Origin: Tupaia tana
Lineage: Eukaryota; Chordata; Mammalia; Scandentia; Tupaiidae
DNA length: 64,000 nucleotides
Assembly: GCA_026018925.1 (NCBI GenBank)
Contig: JAKSZU010000006.1
Location: forward strand, 191,095,449-191,159,448
Direction: 5' to 3'
Below the pieces are notes generated by a model. That model saw nothing but the letters and a program-made list of their open reading frames with translations, made no database searches and was not told the origin of the DNA. Shown one piece after another: positions 10,336 to 21,757 of the stretch (positions are counted from its first letter, which is position 1; every line of letters starts with the position of its first letter). The position numbers were made by a program, and so were the translations under genes.

Positions 10336-10586
10336 GGACCAGCAGTTAGCGTAATGGCTATGTCGCTGAACTCCCATGTAGTTGACCATGGTTTGAGCTC
10401 CAGACCCAGTGGCTTAAACTCACGCTGGGCGTGTGTGCGTCCGTGCCCAAGATCCGGAGAGGAGAATGGAGGAAAAGAGATTGCGGCATTGCTATCCCCC
10501 CTGGGGGGTGATTTCTCACTTTCTGTCTCTCTCTGGGAAGCGCACGTGCCCTGTAGCAAAAACCTCTCCAAAAAAAAAAAATAAAG
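10336..10586 (+). mobile_element. tRNA-derived SINE, group A
   Basis: A full-length sense copy with A box TAGCGTAATGG. The target-site duplication TTAGAAAGACCA lies at 10324-10335 and 10587-10598. Confidence 0.93.
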
Positions 10587-10789
10587 TTAGAAAGACCAAC
10601 TTCATTTTGCCAATTGATTGTGTGACTAAGCAAATTATATTTTTTAATCTAAGTCTGCTTATTATTGAGAAAAACAAAGATGATATCTTCTTTTACATAA
10701 TATTGTTGGCAGATTCAATGAGATTAAATTACATAATTTTATAATAAATAGTCAATAGGTATTAGTTTTATTATCTACTCTCTCACCTG

Positions 10790-11087
10790 AAAAAAAGACT
10801 CATAGGACTGAACATAAGGCACAATGGTTATAGTTAATAATAATATACTATCAATGAAAAACTATAATGCTTATGATAGTGTATATAGTAATGCCTTTAT
10901 TTTGACTGATACATGTAGTATTCATGCTGGAAAAAGCAATGTTGTACACTGTAAAGATAAATGTGATTAAATATAAATTAAAATAAAATAAAATATACTA
11001 TGTACTTAAAATTTGTTAAGAGTGTGGATTTGGAAGATTCTCATTACACAGACACACACAAACACACATAAAGTAACTGTGAGTTGA

Positions 11088-11128
<41 letters not shown>

Positions 11129-11245
11129 ATTTACAGGGTTGGAATAATAATTTTTCCACGTGTATAATAATAAAAATAATGTATACCTCAAGTGTATACA
11201 TTTGTGTTTGTTAAATATACCTCAATAAAGCTGAAAACAAGAAAA
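10790..11245 (+). mobile_element. old L1 3' UTR fragment with nested insertion
   Basis: The stretch contains TTATAGTTAATAATAATAT, TTAAAATTTGTTAAGAGTG and ATATACCTCAATAAAGCTG. These are characteristic phrases of the 3' end of older mammalian L1s, in sense orientation. The element is split by a 140-base insertion at 10852-10991 and holds a (TA)n run at 11097-11127. Confidence 0.75.
10852..10991 (+). mobile_element. short retroposon, group G, inside old L1
   Basis: A 140-base insert with an A-rich tail, flanked by a 10-base duplication (AATATACTAT at 10842-10851 and 10992-11001). Its 3' half (CATGCTGGAAAAAGCAATGT then TGTACACTGTAAAGATA) is shared with 14701-14825. It is either the 5'-truncated 3' end of an unrecognised L1 subfamily or a separate retroposon. 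Confidence 0.6.
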
Positions 11246-11267
11246 TTAATCACAAAGATGAAAAGGA

Positions 11268-11530
11268 ATCAGGATCAATCAGTGGCTTGGTGATTAAGGC
11301 GATTGGATTCCACATGGATATGTGGTTTGAGTCCTGGATCTGACAGCTTGAAAAACACACAGGTGTGTTTGTGCGTCTGTGTGCGTGTGCCCAAAATCCT
11401 GTAAGGAGGCAGAAATGGAGGACAAGGGATTATAACATGTCTATGTCCCATGGAGGTTGCTATCCCACTTTTCCTCTCACTTTTTCAGTCTCTCTATGGT
11501 GAGCAAATGTATTTTTCAGCACAATTAATT
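11268..11530 (+). mobile_element. tRNA-derived SINE, group B
   Basis: A sense copy with a diverged head, a body with a GT-rich expansion (CAGGTGTGTTTGTGCGTCTG) and the CTCTCTATGGTGAGCA end. Confidence 0.75.
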
Positions 11531-11739
11531 TAAAAATTGAATCATCAACCTTTAAATTCACTAGGCTTTTCTAAGAAAAGGGTAAAATTTTCTATTTTAG
11601 AAAAAGGTAAATAAAATTAATAAAGATCAAACAATTCTTAGTTTCTAAATATATATGGATCATATTTCATGTCACAGAAGAAAACTTTATAATGTTTGTA
11701 GAAAAAATGTAACTTATCGTTTTAAAAAATCAAGAAAAC

Positions 11740-11831
11740 CAGGCCAGCAGATGATGTGGAAGTTAAGAGAGTAGATCCCATATAGCTAAGTCTTTTTTTC
11801 CCCAGAAATGGTGGCTTGAAACTCATGCCAG

Positions 11832-11862
<31 letters not shown>

Positions 11863-11998
11863 GTTGAAATACTGAGCTAAAACGGGAGGAGAAAGGATTC
11901 TGGCATTGTCATTCCCCCTGGTGGGTCATTTCTCTCTTTCCCTCTCTATCTCTTTCTGGTGAGCACATGTGCCTTGTGATGAAAACCTTTTTTAAAAA
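11740..11998 (+). mobile_element. tRNA-derived SINE, group B
   Basis: A sense copy with head GGCCAGCAGATGATGTGG, (TG)n expanded at 11838-11859, and body motif ATTCCCCCTGGTGGG. It ends in TTTAAAAAAA. Confidence 0.8.
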
Positions 11999-11999
11999 A

Positions 12000-12880
12000 A
12001 TAGCTTTAGTTTACTCCTCCTTGAACAGCAAAAATAAGATACTAAGGTAGTTAGGAATGATTTACAAGCTGTACTCATTTTGATGTTAAGAAGCCTTTTA
12101 TACAATTACCGGAAATAGCAGAATATTGTTCATATGTATCAAATTCCCATTCTTAAATTCTCCCTAAAATAACTAGGATCTTGAAAGGACTATACTCAGT
12201 TCCATAAGAACATTAATGCAGAGACTGTAAAACATGTTTTACTATTATCTTACTATCATTACTATAAAACATCATTTTACTACTACCTTAAGGTATGAGT
12301 TGCCATGTACTGTAAAATTCCCAAGAGGTTTTGTTTCCATGGATATACAACAATTTGAAGGTTTATATGAAGGGAAGGACAAGATTCTTTTTCTACAAGA
12401 TCTTCATTTTCTACCTGTTCAAATTAGTGTGTTGAAATTAAAGATATCGCTGTTCTTGAGATAAAGCAGTAATGCATCTGAACCCACATCAGACAGACCT
12501 TGGGTTTGTATCCCAAGACTTCCGAATAAGCCAGGCATGTGTGTAGACACATCTGTGATCTGAATTGGCTGAAAAATAAAGTCTTCTTTTGTTTAAAAAA
12601 GGAAAAAGAAAAGAAAAGAAAAGAAAAGATACCTTTGCTCCTGGCCATCTACTGATTTAAGGCACAGTGTTGTCGTAGGGAAAACTGAGGACTAAATAAA
12701 AGGACCTTTTGCCAAGATTCTAATGTATATGAAGAGGTTCTATAGGTGGAAGTTTAGACAATGTTTGGAACTGGTTTTTGTTGGTGTAAGCAATTCATTT
12801 CTCTAATAGAAAGATTGCAAGCTTGCTTGTATTTGTACTGCAGATTATTCCAAGAGATGCCTCAACTTTTTTCCCAGTAA
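12000..12880. other. unassigned sequence
   Basis: No gene is visible. A weakly SINE-like piece may lie at 12448-12600, ending in AAAATAAAG and an (AAAAG)n tail. The short frame at 12234-12464 has no recognisable domain. Confidence 0.4.
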
Positions 12881-13326
12881 TATTGAGGCCTATTTGACAG
12901 TAAATATTGCATATATTTAAGTTGTACAACCTGATGATTTGATATGTGTAGGCACTGTGAAATATTTACCTCAGTCAAGCTAATTGCATATCTACCAGCT
13001 CCCATAGCCATTTTTTTTCTTTTTGTTATTTTTGATACTGAGGAACACTTACATTCTATCCTCTTGACAAATTTCAATATGCAAAACCATGTAGTTAACT
13101 ATAGTCACCTTGTTGTCTATTAGGTCTCCATTTTGTGACCTAACATGACTTACTCTGGGATATATTCTATGTGCACTTGAGAAAAATGTGCATTATTTTA
13201 TTGTTGAGTAGAAAGTTCTATATATGTCAGTTAGGTCTGTAATATTATCTAATGTAAATATGTCACTCCCACTTTTTTGGTTATCATTTTCATTTAGAAT
13301 CTTTTTCTACCCTTTCACTTTAGCCT
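12881..13326 (-). mobile_element. old L1 fragments, antisense
   Basis: Positions 12890-13130 read as the antisense of an older L1 3' UTR. Positions 13140-13326 read as antisense ORF2 (endonuclease region). The skipped middle means these are separate or deleted pieces. All frames are lost. Confidence 0.65.
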
Positions 13327-13340
13327 ATGTACATATCTTT

Positions 13341-13514
13341 ATTTTTTTTATTTTTTTAATATTTATTTACATTTTTTAATACATTCAATTACATTATTTA
13401 GCTTACAAGGTGATCATTTCAATATATGAACATTTCTCCCCAGTCTAGTTGGTCTAAATATAACAACACTACCTCCTTGTCTCAACAATGCTGTCTTCGT
13501 ATCCCTCCTCCAAA
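13341..13514 (-). mobile_element. 5'-truncated young-type L1 3' end
   Basis: An insert of 174 bases in antisense, starting with a poly-T tail. Read on the minus strand it matches the 3' UTR end of the L1 at 33680-33811 (GACTGGGGAGAAATGTTCAT and GTAAGCTAAATAATGTAATTG). The target-site duplication TGTAC(A/G)TATCTTTA is at 13327-13340 and 13515-13528, inside an older L1. Confidence 0.85.
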
Positions 13515-13528
13515 TGTACGTATCTTTA

Positions 13529-13720
13529 AATCTAAAGTGAAATGCTGTCTCCAAAAGATTCACTTTAGGTTTAAAGATATACATAGGTTTTTGTAGAGAG
13601 GATATCACTAAATCCCTTTTTTTTTTTTTTTTCTATTCAGCCATTCTATACCTATTGACTAGTGTGTTTAATCCATTTTCATTTAAGGCAATTATTGATA
13701 AGTGAGGACCTTCTATTGCT
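13529..13720 (-). mobile_element. old L1 ORF2 fragment, antisense (continued)
   Basis: This continues the older ORF2 fragment after the nested insertion, with the phrase CTATTCAGCCATTCTATACC and the stretch equivalent to the ORF2 start. The reading frame is destroyed. Confidence 0.6.
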
Positions 13721-14082
13721 GTTTTGTTAATTGTTTTGTGCCTGTTTTGCAGGGTTTTCATTCTTTTTCTCGCTTGTCTTCTTCTGTTATTTGATAATTT
13801 TTGTAGTGATTTTTATTGATTCTCTTCATTGCTTCTATTATAAGTTTTTCCTTTGTGGTAAGCTCAAGGGTTTCATAAAATATTTGTAATTTTACTTTTA
13901 AAATTTAAGTAGATAGCAACTTAACTTCAATCACACACAAAAACCGGTACTTTTCTCTCCCTTGTGTTCTTACAGTCACAGTTTGCTTCTTTTTATATTG
14001 TAGATCCATTTGTATTAAGGCTAAAAGCAATTACTCAACACTATTAAAGTGTTAACATTTATCAGGATATGATGTGTATGTG

Positions 14083-14155
14083 TGTATATACACACACACA
14101 CACACACACATATGTGTGTGTGTGTGTGTGTATATACATGCACACACACACACAT
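14083..14155. repeat. (CA)n-TA-(TG)n inverted repeat
   Basis: TATATA-(CA)10-TA-(TG)9-TATATA forms a near-perfect palindrome of about 52 bases, followed by another (CA)n run. It is purine-pyrimidine alternating throughout. Confidence 0.95.
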
Positions 14156-14284
14156 CTACCTTTAACAGTGAGACTTATGCTTTCACATGCTTTACAACAC
14201 TGCTTAGCATGTTTTTATTTCAATTTGAAGAACTCCCTGAAGCATTTCTTGCAAATGCATTCTAGTGGCTACAAACTTCCTTAG

Positions 14285-14545
14285 ATTTTATTTGTCTGGG
14301 AAATATGCTATCTCTTCTTTATTTTTAAAGGATAATTTCATTGGACATTTTAAAATTCTTTTAAAATTCTTCTTTCATTCTTTTATCCTACCCTCCTGGT
14401 CTGCAAGATTTCTGTTGAGAAATCTGTAGGCTGTCGTACAGAAATGTCTTAATACGTGATGACTTACTTTACTCTTGCTGCTTTCAAAATTCTCACTTTG
14501 TGGTTTACTTTAGATACTGTTTTAATAAATTTTAAAATTGTATGT
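14285..14545 (-). mobile_element. probable old L1 fragment, antisense
   Basis: Phrases such as CTGCAAGATTTCTGTTGAGA and TAAAGGATAATTTCATTGGA resemble antisense L1M-class sequence. It is degraded, and the open frames here are fortuitous. Confidence 0.5.
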
Positions 14546-14700
14546 CCATGCACACCAAATGTCCTCTCTAGAGCAGCAACTGAAAGACTGGAAAGTGTAA
14601 TAGCAGGGAGGGCCACAATTGATACTAAAGACGGTACGGGCAGGGAGGAGATCAGGAGAAAATCAAACACATTTTACAGACACTACAACGAAAAGTTACC

Positions 14701-14825
14701 TGCTGATGTAATGTATATGGTAATGTCTTTGACTTGCTAATATGAACTGTATTCATACTGGGAAAATCCATGTTGTACACTGCAAAGATATAAAGTGACT
14801 GAATGCAAAAGAAAATGAAAAAAAA
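14701..14825 (+). mobile_element. short retroposon, group G, copy 2
   Basis: Its 3' end (CATACTGGGAAAATCCATGT, TGTACACTGCAAAGATATAA) is shared with 10875-10991 and followed by an A-rich tail. The element probably extends upstream to about 14550, where it has no match in the window. Confidence 0.55.
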
Positions 14826-14837
14826 TAATATACTTAC

Positions 14838-15075
14838 TTTTTTATGAGAAAGAGAGACAGAGGAGAGAAAGAGGAAGATGTACTTTAAAAAGGGTGTTGT
14901 GCCATGATTCCCTCCTTCCCCTCCCCTCACCTTGGCCTCCCAGCCAGCCAAGATCCTGCACATGCCCAAACACTCAGCATGTTCAGGTCAATCCAGAACC
15001 TACACCCTGGTCTTCTACATGGCTTCAGTATCGCGAACCAGTGTTCTATCACCTGTGCCGTGATAGCTGGGTCTG
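14838..15075 (-). mobile_element. SINE-like repeat, group D
   Basis: The stretch starts with a GA-rich segment. It then shares CCCAGCCAGCCAAGATCC, AGGTCAATCCAGAACCTACA and CATGGCTTCAGTAT phrases with 59512-59668. Confidence 0.55.
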
Positions 15076-15079
15076 ACTT

Positions 15080-15640
15080 TAGACATTTTGCTTATGTGTC
15101 TTGGTGAAAATCTTCTGATATTCAGCTGTGGGTTCTTTAGGCATTATGGATCTAGATGTTCACTTCCCTCCTCATAATTAGAAGGTTTTCTGCCAACGTT
15201 TCCTCAAACAAGCAGCTGTAACCTTGTCGTATGCCCATTATGGGTATCCTGTAATGCATATATTGTTTTGCTTGCCGGTGTCACATAAGACACATAAGCT
15301 TTTTTCATACTTTTCATTCTTTATTCATTTTCATTACTTTTCCTTTAAATAATATCAGATAACCTGTTCTGAAGTATAGTGAATCTTTCTTCTATTTTAT
15401 GGAATCTTCTGTTGAATATCTCTGTTAAAATTTTCAATTCAGCCATTATATTTTTCATCTCCATAATTTTATTTTAGTATGGCTTCTTTCTAACAGACAT
15501 TATTCAATAGACATTGAAATTCTCACTTTATTCATGTATGCTTTTTCTTAATGTTTTTTTTTTTGTTTTGTTTTTTTTTTTTTTTTGTAGTCTTTCTTCT
15601 CTTGTAGCTCACTGAGTTGTTATTTGGTTATTTATTTATT
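15080..15640 (-). mobile_element. old L1 fragment, antisense
   Basis: The sequence CTTGGTGAAAATCTTCTGAT, then AATGCATATATTG and CAATTCAGCCATTATATTTT, follows the order of an L1M-class element read in antisense. No frame is retained. Confidence 0.6.
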
Positions 15641-15693
15641 CCGGTTCTGGAGAACAAATCTTTTATCTCTATCTCAGTAACTCAGTAACTTTT

Positions 15694-15954
15694 TTTTTTT
15701 TTTTTTGGAGAGGTTTTCACTATAGGGTGCGTGCGCTCGCCAGACAGAGAGAGACATAGAGACAGAAAGCGAGAAATCACCCCCAAGAGGGGATGGTCAC
15801 GCCGCAATCCCTTCTCCTCCATTCTCCTCTCGGGATCTTGGGCACACACGCACACGCACCCGGCGTGAGTTTTAAGCCACCGGGTCCGGGACGCGAATCG
15901 CGGTCGACTATGTGGGAGTCCAGCGACATAGCCATTACACTAACTGCTGGTTCC
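15694..15954 (-). mobile_element. tRNA-derived SINE, group A
   Basis: A full-length antisense copy. The long target-site duplication CAGTAACTCAGTAACTTTT is at 15675-15693 and 15955-15973. Confidence 0.93.
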
Positions 15955-16004
15955 CAGTAACTCAGTAACTTTTGAAACTTAAAGACCTGGGACATCTCCT
16001 GAAC

Positions 16005-16535
16005 TAGTAAGGGTTATCCAGAGAAACAAAACCAAGAGCCAGATGGATTAGATGAAGATAAAGAGAAAGAGATAAAGAGCTTTATTATGAAGTATTAGCC
16101 TACACAAATGTGGATCTGAGAAATTCCACCTTTTGCCATATACAAGATAGTATTTCAGAAAAGCTGATGTTGTCTTTTCCAGTCCAAATGAAAAACTTTA
16201 AAAAGTAAGAGAGCAAACAGTGTAAAGCCCAGTCCAAGTCCAAATGTCTGAGAGCTAGGAATGTTTATGTCCAGGGACAAGACAGGATAGATGCCCAGCC
16301 AAAGCAGAGCAGAATAAGTTCACCTTTCCTCTTCCTTTAGTTCATTCAAGGACCCTATCTATGGTTTAGCTGATGTTCATTCACACTGGTAGGACAATCC
16401 TCTTTACTGTTTACTGATTGAAAGGCGTATCTCTTTTGTAAACACTATCTTAGACATAACCAGAAATATATTTTTACTAGAAAACGCAACATCCATGAAC
16501 CTAGTCAAAGTGATACGTAAAATTAGTAATCATTT
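16005..16535 (-). mobile_element. old ERVL/MaLR-type LTR, antisense
   Basis: The stretch begins GTTATCCAGAGAAACAAAAC and ends with GTGATACGTAAAATTAGTAAT. Both resemble the two ends of a common, old mammalian ERVL-class LTR read in antisense. Many substitutions are present, no viral genes lie nearby, and there is no coding capacity. Family assignment is from memory of the class. Confidence 0.6.
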
Positions 16536-16599
16536 ATACTAAAATGTCATAAGACACACAGGTTTACCACTTCTTGTTTTCTTTGTTGTTTCTTTTTTA

Positions 16600-16864
16600 T
16601 CTTTTTTATTTATTTATTTATTTATTTTGAAGAGGTTTTTGCTATAGAGATCATGTACTCAGAAAGACAGAGATAGAACGCGAGAAATCACCCCCCAGGG
16701 GTATGGCCACTCTGCAATCCCTTCTCCTCCATTCTTCTCTTGGGATCCTGGGCATGCACGCATAGGCACCTGGCATGAGTTTAAGCCACCGGATCCAGGA
16801 CTGGAACTGTGGTTGACTACATAGGAGTCCAGAGACATAGCCATTATGCCAACTGCTGGTCCCA
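16600..16864 (-). mobile_element. tRNA-derived SINE, group A
   Basis: An antisense copy with a (TTTA)n tail. The CT-rich stretch is shortened. It is flanked by an imperfect duplication of TTTCTT(A/T)TTTATCTTT. Confidence 0.88.
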
Positions 16865-16869
16865 TTTCT

Positions 16870-17490
16870 TATTTATCTTTAAACTGTCCACCAGGTACCT
16901 CAATATTCTCTCAAAAATGATCAGAAAAAAATAGGCATTCTATCTCTTCTCTTTTGAGAGAACTATTTCATACAGCTTTCTGAGATGCTCAAATTTGGCT
17001 TGTTTACCCCTCTATATGGTAAATAGCAACTGTTCTGGTTTCTTCTACTATTATTCTTATTTTATTTTATTTTTTTTAGAAATATCTGTTGCCCGTCTTA
17101 TTGTTTAAAACTCTAATTACCTGTGTGTGTTTATTTCTCCTTTGTTATGCTCTTTTGTTTTGGTGGAGGACATCCTTCCAAAGATTTCTGAGAAAAGATA
17201 CATGAGAAGTAATGTTCACAGACCTTGAAGTTGGAGATACTGAATCCGTTGCCATATGTGATTATTTTGTATAAAGAATTATAGATTGGAAATTATTTCT
17301 TCTCAGCAGTTTTGGAAGAGACATAACTATAAGTTTTAACACAGCACAAATTAATCTTAGATGTCATAATAGTATCTTTATATTTGTACAGCTATGACAC
17401 TCTTAAGATCTTATTGATCAACTGACCCCGCTCTTTCTTTTGCGAATTATTTGCTATCTATATTCCTATATGTATCTTTCCTTTTAAAAA
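16870..17490. other. unassigned sequence
   Basis: No gene or confident repeat was recognised. Confidence 0.4.
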
Positions 17491-17502
17491 TTGTGCCTTG
17501 CT

Positions 17503-17756
17503 GGGGCCAGCAGGTGGCATGGAGGTTAATACACTGGATTCCCACATAGTCAACCATGGTTTGAGTCCCAGATCCAGTGCCTTGAAAATCACACCAGATG
17601 CATTTGTGTGCATGCCCAAAATCCTGGTAGGAGAATGGCAGGGTAGGGATTGTGTCATAGACATTCCCCTTGAGGAATGATTTCTCCCTTTCCCTCTCCT
17701 TGCTTCTCTCCGGTGAGCACACACACTCTGTAGCAAAAAACCTTAAAAAGAAATCA
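17503..17756 (+). mobile_element. tRNA-derived SINE, group B
   Basis: A full-length sense copy with head GGGGCCAGCAGGTGGCATGG. The target-site duplication TGCCTTGCT is at 17494-17502 and 17757-17765. The open frames on both strands here are SINE plus flank. Confidence 0.88.
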
Positions 17757-17769
17757 TGCCTTGCTAAAC

Positions 17770-18338
17770 TAAAATGTCTGAATTTAGGAGAAAACAAGTG
17801 CTGTTCAAATAACCTGATGTATTCTATTTTCTGATATTTTACATATGAATTGTTTGTTGTCTTGCTCTGCCCCAAGAAGTTTGTAGAAAGTTCCACATTC
17901 CTGACATTTTACAACAAGACTTATTTTTGTTTTCATCCACTCTATACTTAGTGAACCCTTACGAACTGGAAAAAAAATTCTGTTTTTAAAGGTTGTGTGG
18001 AATTATTGCTTTAATGCTTTTCCTTATCCATGTTGTCTCTCTTTTCTGACACTCTGTAACTCAGTTATTGAATTCCTAGATAAATACAATAATTTGATTA
18101 TATTTCCTATTTTTTTTAAATAGTCTTCATCTTTTTGTTTTGCTTCCAAAGAAATATCCTCATTTACCTCCTAGCCCTATACTGTCATCCTGTGCTAAAC
18201 TATATTGACACTGAGGCAAAAGAAAAATCAGTAATATTAATCTTGCCCTTATTTTCAAGACCATTCATTTTGGATTTATGCATACTTTCAGTTTTAAAGT
18301 GTATTAAAATGTAAGTAGTTTTAAAAATATTTCCAGAG
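17770..18338. other. unassigned sequence
   Basis: AT-rich, with no gene or repeat recognised. Confidence 0.4.
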
Positions 18339-18339
18339 G

Positions 18340-18548
18340 GTTCATGTATTTGCCAAAGAGAGAGAAAGGGCAAAGGGGGATGGTCATGTCACAAACTCTT
18401 CTCTTCCATTTTCTCCCTCCCTTAGGAATTTTGGACATGCCCACACATGTGCCTGGCATATTTCTCAAGCCACTAGGTTTGGGGCTAGAATAGCACAGTT
18501 GGCCACGTGAGATCCAACTGCCTTAATCACAATGCCTAGGGCTGGCCC
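18340..18548 (-). mobile_element. tRNA-derived SINE, group B, tail-truncated
   Basis: An antisense copy that retains the body (GGGGGATGGTCATGTCACAA) and a decayed head ending GGGCTGGCCC. The terminal T-rich tail is missing. Confidence 0.75.
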
Positions 18549-18695
18549 TAAAATATCATTTACTTAGATTCTTAAAATGAGCTGTGTACTCTCACATTTT
18601 ACATTTGAAGTGACTGTCTCATTTGCTTCACACTGTAGTTCTGATCCTGCTGACATCTCCTGATATGTATCCTTGTTTTAAAACTAGGTAACCTA

Positions 18696-18972
18696 AGGGA
18701 CCAGCAGTTAGCATAATGGCTATGTCGCTGGACTCCCACGTAGTCGACTGCGGTTCGAGTCCCGGACCCGGTGGCTTAAACAGTTGGGAGCGTGTGTGTG
18801 CATGCCCAAGCCCAAGATCCCGAGAGGAGAATGGAGGAGAAGGGATTGCAGCGTGGCCATCTCCCCTGGGGGGGATTTCTTGCTTTCTGTCTCTCTGTCT
18901 TTCTCTGTCTGGAGAGCGTACACACCCTATAGCAAAAACTTCTCCAAAAAAAAAAAAAAAAAAAAAAAAAAA
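18696..18972 (+). mobile_element. tRNA-derived SINE, group A
   Basis: A full-length sense copy with a run of more than 20 As as tail. An imperfect duplication CTAGGTAA(C/T)CT lies on both sides. The CpG-containing head is intact. Confidence 0.92.
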
Positions 18973-18984
18973 TCTAGGTAATCT

Positions 18985-20160
18985 GGTGCTAGTGGAAGGC
19001 TATTGATTGGTTGTTAATTTCACCTTGAACATGACTTCTAGTCAGAATTGCAATTGTAGAAATCAATATTTTTAAAAAATAAAAATTGAAGAAAATGAAG
19101 ATCAAGAGAACAGAATGTCTAAACAAACAAAACCTCTAACTTAGTATAATTAAAATATAATAGGTATTCATAAGTAACAGGTGCTATATTCAAAACATGA
19201 AATATTCAAAGACCTAAACTTAATCTGTTTGTCTCCATGCTAACCAATCCTTTATCCCCATTATAAAATTATCTTTACTGCAAGTTCCTAAGACTTGGGG
19301 GAATTACACAGTGTGATAACAATGATTTCTTTTCCTGTCTTTTTCCCAAAGACAGCATAGGCTGTATTTTTCTCATACCTTTATTATTTACCATTAGTCC
19401 AGAGAATTCTGAGATGGTGAAATGTTTCTATGTTGTTCTCAATTCACAATCTGCCCTACCTTGAAAGTTTTTATCTTGAAATGAAAACAAAACACTGTTT
19501 AGTATTCATTTTAATAGAGTTTGAGGAAAAGAAAGTAAATATAAATGTTCAATTTGCCACCATAACCTGAAATTTGGTTTTAAAATATTTAATAAGTTTA
19601 TGACATCCTATTACTGTTCATCACAAAGATAAAATGGGTTGAATCAAAATTGCTACAAGATTCAAATGTATAAAATGTATTCACTTCTTTTTAACAGAAG
19701 GTTATAAGCATCTACTATGTAGCAGATGCTACACAATTTCAAGGTGCTATGGGTACAAATTGGAAGAAGTTTGACCTGGTTCAGCAGTTCGAAAGCCTCA
19801 TAAAAAAGAGAACTAAGCTGAGTCACTAAAAAACTCAAAACTAAGTAATATAAAAAAGATATGGAATAGAGAGGATTGTTAAATGCAATATCAATACATG
19901 TGAAATTCTGAAAAGATGAGAGTATGACAGTGAGGGATGTCTTAATGCCTTTGGTATATTTAGAGGTCAGAATGAAATACAAGAAGAAATAAAAATTTTA
20001 ACAACACTTCCTTAAACAGTTCAAACACCTGCTCTTAATTTTATTGCGATAAAAATGACTGCTAAATAACAATACTACATGTTGACGCTAGACATGTAAA
20101 CACAATTTGAAGGAATGAATTTACTACTTGACCTGTCAAACAGTATGTCACTACTTGGAT
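18985..20160. other. mostly unassigned; possible old L2-age repeat at 19680-19960
   Basis: No gene. The phrase AGCATCTACTATGTAGCAGAT and the following sequence resemble a very old mammalian interspersed repeat. The minus-strand frame at 19662-19982 is fortuitous. Confidence 0.35.
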
Positions 20161-20165
20161 TTTAG

Positions 20166-20472
20166 GTTTTTTGTTTCTTTGTTTATTACCAGAGCATATG
20201 TATGTTAACCAGAAAAATAGAGAAAGGAGAAGGGAGAAAGCACAACAAAATGGGGTGTGGTCATGCTGTGATTCCCTCTCCTCTATTATTTCTTTTTTTT
20301 TTTTTTTTTCTCTATTATTTCTTCATCCCGTCAGGGTTTTGAGCACACAGGCACCTGACACCAGCATGTTATTAAGTCCAGGAATCAGGATACGGACTTC
20401 CATCGGCCATGTGAGATCCAGCCCTGTATGCACAAGGTTTAACTGCTGTTAAACTATAGCACTACAGGGCTA
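20166..20472 (-). mobile_element. tRNA-derived SINE, group E
   Basis: An antisense copy similar to 5940-6178 (GGGGTGTGGTCATGCTGTGA, CATCCCGTCAGGGTTTTGAG). A secondary T run at 20291-20310 has duplicated part of the body (CTCTATTATTTCTT). Confidence 0.6.
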
Positions 20473-20474
20473 CC

Positions 20475-21218
20475 CAATTTGGGTGTATTGTAAAAAGAGA
20501 GTAACATTTAAGATACAGTCACTCTAAATGCAAGAAAACTATAAGTATATACCTAATGAAGAAAACATGGCAAACCAATGCCAAACACAATTCTCTTTTA
20601 CCTTCTGTGGACCTGATTTCAAGATATATTATTTTGTTAAAAACAAAACAAAACAGAAACACCTGGGGCATGAATTATTCTTGACTTTCTATTAATACAA
20701 TAAAGTTATAGTATAGACAAAGATATCTAATAATGACCTTTCACTCCAATAAACAACTCTTAGAATTTTACATTTGTTCTCATGGGAAAAAAAGAGTCAA
20801 CAGAAGAACTTGTGGAAAATAGAATATTTTAAAATGTCTTGGTTTTCAAAAACTTAAAAACCATATTTATATCCAGGTGCTAAGTGCTTTGCTTCTGTTG
20901 CTTATTGTTAGAAAACAAAATGACTGAGAGCGTACATTTCTAAAGAGCTGAATGGTACCTTAATTGCCACCTTCCTGGCATGCTGCTAAAAATTACATTT
21001 CAACCTAATTCTTTCCTTCCAAAGAATTGTCCCTGGCATTTCACTGTCTATATAGTCATGATTAATTCACCCTTCACTGGTCTATTTAAAATAGTGAATA
21101 TACTAAAGATTTAAGCATATACATTTTAAATTACTAAGGGACATGGGAGTCATACAATAAGTTACTCCGGATAATTATAGCCACTTTTAGAGTACATATG
21201 CAAAGACAGAGATGGATG
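20475..21218. other. unassigned sequence
   Basis: Repeat-poor and non-coding, with nothing recognised. Confidence 0.4.
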
Positions 21219-21233
21219 AACCATTATTTTCTT

Positions 21234-21531
21234 TTTTTTTTTTCCTTTTCTTTTTTTTTTTTTTTTTTTTTGCGGGGGAGAGGTTTTTTCACTATAGGGT
21301 GCATGCACTTGCCAGACAGACAGAGAGAGACATAGAGACAGAAAGCGAGAAATCACCCCCCAGGGGGGATGGTCACGTCACAATCCCTTCTCCTCCATTC
21401 TCCTCTCGGGATCTTGGGCACACACGCACACGTGCCCGGCATGAGTTTTAAGCCACTGGGTCCAGGACACGAACCGCAGTCGACTACATGGTAGTCCAGC
21501 AACATAGCCATTACGCTAACTGCTGGCTCCC
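21234..21531 (-). mobile_element. tRNA-derived SINE, group A
   Basis: A full-length antisense copy with a long, impure poly-T tail. The 15-base target-site duplication AACCATTATTTTCTT is at 21219-21233 and 21532-21546. Confidence 0.93.
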
Positions 21532-21757
21532 AACCATTATTTTCTTCATGTATAATCAAGGAAGTAAGTCTATTCTCCCAAAAGAATATTTTGTATTCAT
21601 TTTAGCTATTTACTCAAGCTCTTCTACCCTTTTCATTATTTAAGTAAATAATCACTAATTTACTCTTGAAAATATTTTATTCTTAGGCAATGACACTTAA
21701 ATTGGAACCATGGCTTTATTTATTTATTTTTTTCCAATTTTGAAGAAAAGACAGAGG

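Noticed and set aside
16120..16330. Regularly spaced short repeats that might suggest CRISPR
   Set aside because: Nothing with constant repeat and spacer lengths occurs. The recurring words are LTR and SINE fragments, and the genome is mammalian.
17447..17896. A 149-codon minus-strand frame
   Set aside because: The middle is the complement of a group B SINE with its own duplication. The ends are flanking AT-rich DNA.
19662..19982. A 106-codon hydrophobic minus-strand frame
   Set aside because: AT-rich sequence readily gives Leu/Ile/Phe/Ser-rich frames. There is no motif, and part resembles an old repeat.
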